Origin: Clostridia bacterium
Lineage (GTDB): Bacteria > Bacillota > Clostridia > Oscillospirales > CAG-272
DNA length: 6,024 bases
Direction of reading: 5' to 3'
NCBI GenBank assembly: GCA_017452335.1
Contig: JAFTMP010000007.1
Coordinates: 1 to 6,024 of the forward strand
In this document: piece by piece, positions 5,064 through 6,024 of the stretch
How the letters are laid out: the number at the start of each line of letters is the position of its first letter
Numbering within the stretch: the stretch's first letter is position 1
Notes under the pieces: generated by a model
The model's database searches: none
Seen by the model: the letters and a program-made list of their open reading frames with translations, nothing else
What the model was told of the DNA's origin: nothing
Translations under genes and position numbers: made by a program

Positions 5064-6024
5064 TTAAGCGTCGATGGTGGAAATGGTAATGGTTGTTTCC
5101 TCAAGCACGTCAATGAGCACCTTCACGGTGTCAAGAGAGGTCATGATGGTTACATTGTTTTCGGTTGCATAGCGGCGGATGAGTGCGCCGTCGCTGGCAG
5201 AGCCCACAGAGTCAAGGTCGCGGGTGTTGATTACGTAGGCGATGTGACCCTGCGCCAGCGCTCTTGCGATCTCGTCGCCGTCCTCTTCAAGCTTCTTCAT
5301 CACATGGGTCTTGATGCCGTTTTCCTTCAAGAACTTGGCAGTTCCCGAGGTCGCCTCAATGTTGAAGCCCAGGTTGTAGAAGCGGCGGATGAGGGGAAGA
5401 GCTTCTTCCTTATCCTTGTCTGCGATGGTGGCAAAGACAGTACCGTAATTCTGCAGCTTCATGCCCGAAGCCTGCAGTGCCTTATAAAGGGCTCTGTAGA
5501 ACTTGTCGTCATAACCGATGGCTTCGCCCGTGGACTTCATCTCGGGAGAGAGGTATGCGTCAAGTCCTCTTAATTTGTTGAAGGAGAACACGGGCACCTT
5601 TACGTACCAGCGCTTCTTCTCTTCGGGATAGATGTCGAAAATGCCCTGTTCCTTCAAGCTCTTGCCAAGGATCACCTCGGTGGCAATGTCGGCAAGGCTG
5701 TAGCCTGTTGCCTTAGAAAGGAAGGGAACGGTACGGGAGGAACGGGGGTTAACCTCGATGATATATACATCATCATGCTCGTCAACGATGAACTGAATAT
5801 TGTAAAGACCCACGATGCCGATACCCAGACCCAGCTTCTTTGCATACTGCAGGATGGTGCCCTTGACCTTATCGGAGATGGAGAAGGGGGGATATACCGA
5901 AATGGAGTCGCCGCTGTGCACACCCGTTCTTTCAACCAGCTCCATGATACCGGGAACGAATACGTTTCTGCCGTCGCAAATGGCGTCAACCTCTACCTCT
6001 TTACCGCTGATATACTTATCCACA
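5064..6024 (-). CDS. carB: Carbamoyl-phosphate synthase large subunit, C-terminal part (CarB)
   Basis: CarB makes carbamoyl phosphate from bicarbonate, ATP and glutamine-derived ammonia supplied by CarA. Only the last 319 or so codons of a gene normally near 1,070 codons are present; the rest lies beyond the right edge, and the GTG at 6023 is an internal valine, not a start. Visible parts are the end of the second ATP-grasp domain, with GKEVEVDAI (7-15), NIQF (75-78) and IIEVNPRSSRTVPF (88-101). SPEMKSTGE (159-167) leads into the C-terminal MGS-like allosteric domain (about 193-319), which has GTVFATIADKD and the effector phosphate-binding IEATSGTAKFL (222-232). Family knowledge places UMP, and in some enzymes other effectors, at this site. 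It precedes pyrK by about 250 bp of repeats. The lack of any gene between them supports one operon, with carA probably further upstream. Confidence 0.97.
   Translation of the reverse strand, partial: VDKYISGKEVEVDAICDGRNVFVPGIMELVERTGVHSGDSISVYPPFSISDKVKGTILQYAKKLGLGIGIVGLYNIQFIVDEHDDVYIIEVNPRSSRTVPFLSKATGYSLADIATEVILGKSLKEQGIFDIYPEEKKRWYVKVPVFSFNKLRGLDAYLSPEMKSTGEAIGYDDKFYRALYKALQASGMKLQNYGTVFATIADKDKEEALPLIRRFYNLGFNIEATSGTAKFLKENGIKTHVMKKLEEDGDEIARALAQGHIAYVINTRDLDSVGSASDGALIRRYATENNVTIMTSLDTVKVLIDVLEETTITISTIDA

Noticed and set aside
6021..6023. GTG at the right edge as the start of a short carB
   Set aside because: The sequence is continuous with the interior of the second ATP-grasp domain (DKYISGKEVEVDAI), so the gene is cut by the window edge, not truncated in the genome.

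Overview
The window holds most of a pyrimidine (UMP) biosynthesis operon, read entirely on the minus strand. In transcription order (right to left) the genes are carB (3' part only), pyrK, pyrD (frame broken), pyrF, pyrE, pyrB and pyrI. PyrK with a class 1B-type PyrD points to a Gram-positive lineage, because this NAD-linked two-subunit dihydroorotate dehydrogenase is typical of Firmicutes. The moderate GC content, strong AGGAGG ribosome sites, the PyrB/PyrI pair and hairpin-rich intergenic repeats suggest an anaerobic clostridium-like bacterium. That placement is inference; no rRNA or other marker is present.

Layout: 1-25 may be the last codons of a plus-strand gene, followed by a clear plus-strand intrinsic terminator (27-71) that faces the operon end. 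Positions 83-159 hold one copy of a two-hairpin repeat. Then come pyrI (180-596), pyrB (609-1526) and pyrE (1523-2179), tightly packed. A 291-bp gap (2180-2470) is largely made of two more copies of the same repeat family in opposite orientations. Next are pyrF (2471-3169) and pyrD (3169-4079), which needs one missing base restored near 3720/3721. pyrK (4067-4804) overlaps pyrD. A roughly 250-bp gap (4805-5063) holds 7-bp tandem repeats, a GC-rich inverted repeat, a perfect 13-bp hairpin and an array of small hairpins joined by 7-bp linkers. The carB C-terminus (5064-6024) runs off the right edge.

Function: CarB makes carbamoyl phosphate, PyrB/PyrI condense it with aspartate, PyrD/PyrK oxidise dihydroorotate to orotate, PyrE adds the ribose phosphate and PyrF decarboxylates OMP to UMP. 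Dihydroorotase (pyrC) and carA are not in the window. They may lie upstream to the right or elsewhere.

The enzymes are standard. The points worth a second look are the pyrD frameshift, which falls just before the catalytic cysteine, and two kinds of structured intergenic repeat. One is a three-copy hairpin family whose stems differ by paired, compensating changes. The other is the hairpin array beside pyrK, whose start codon and ribosome site are weak.
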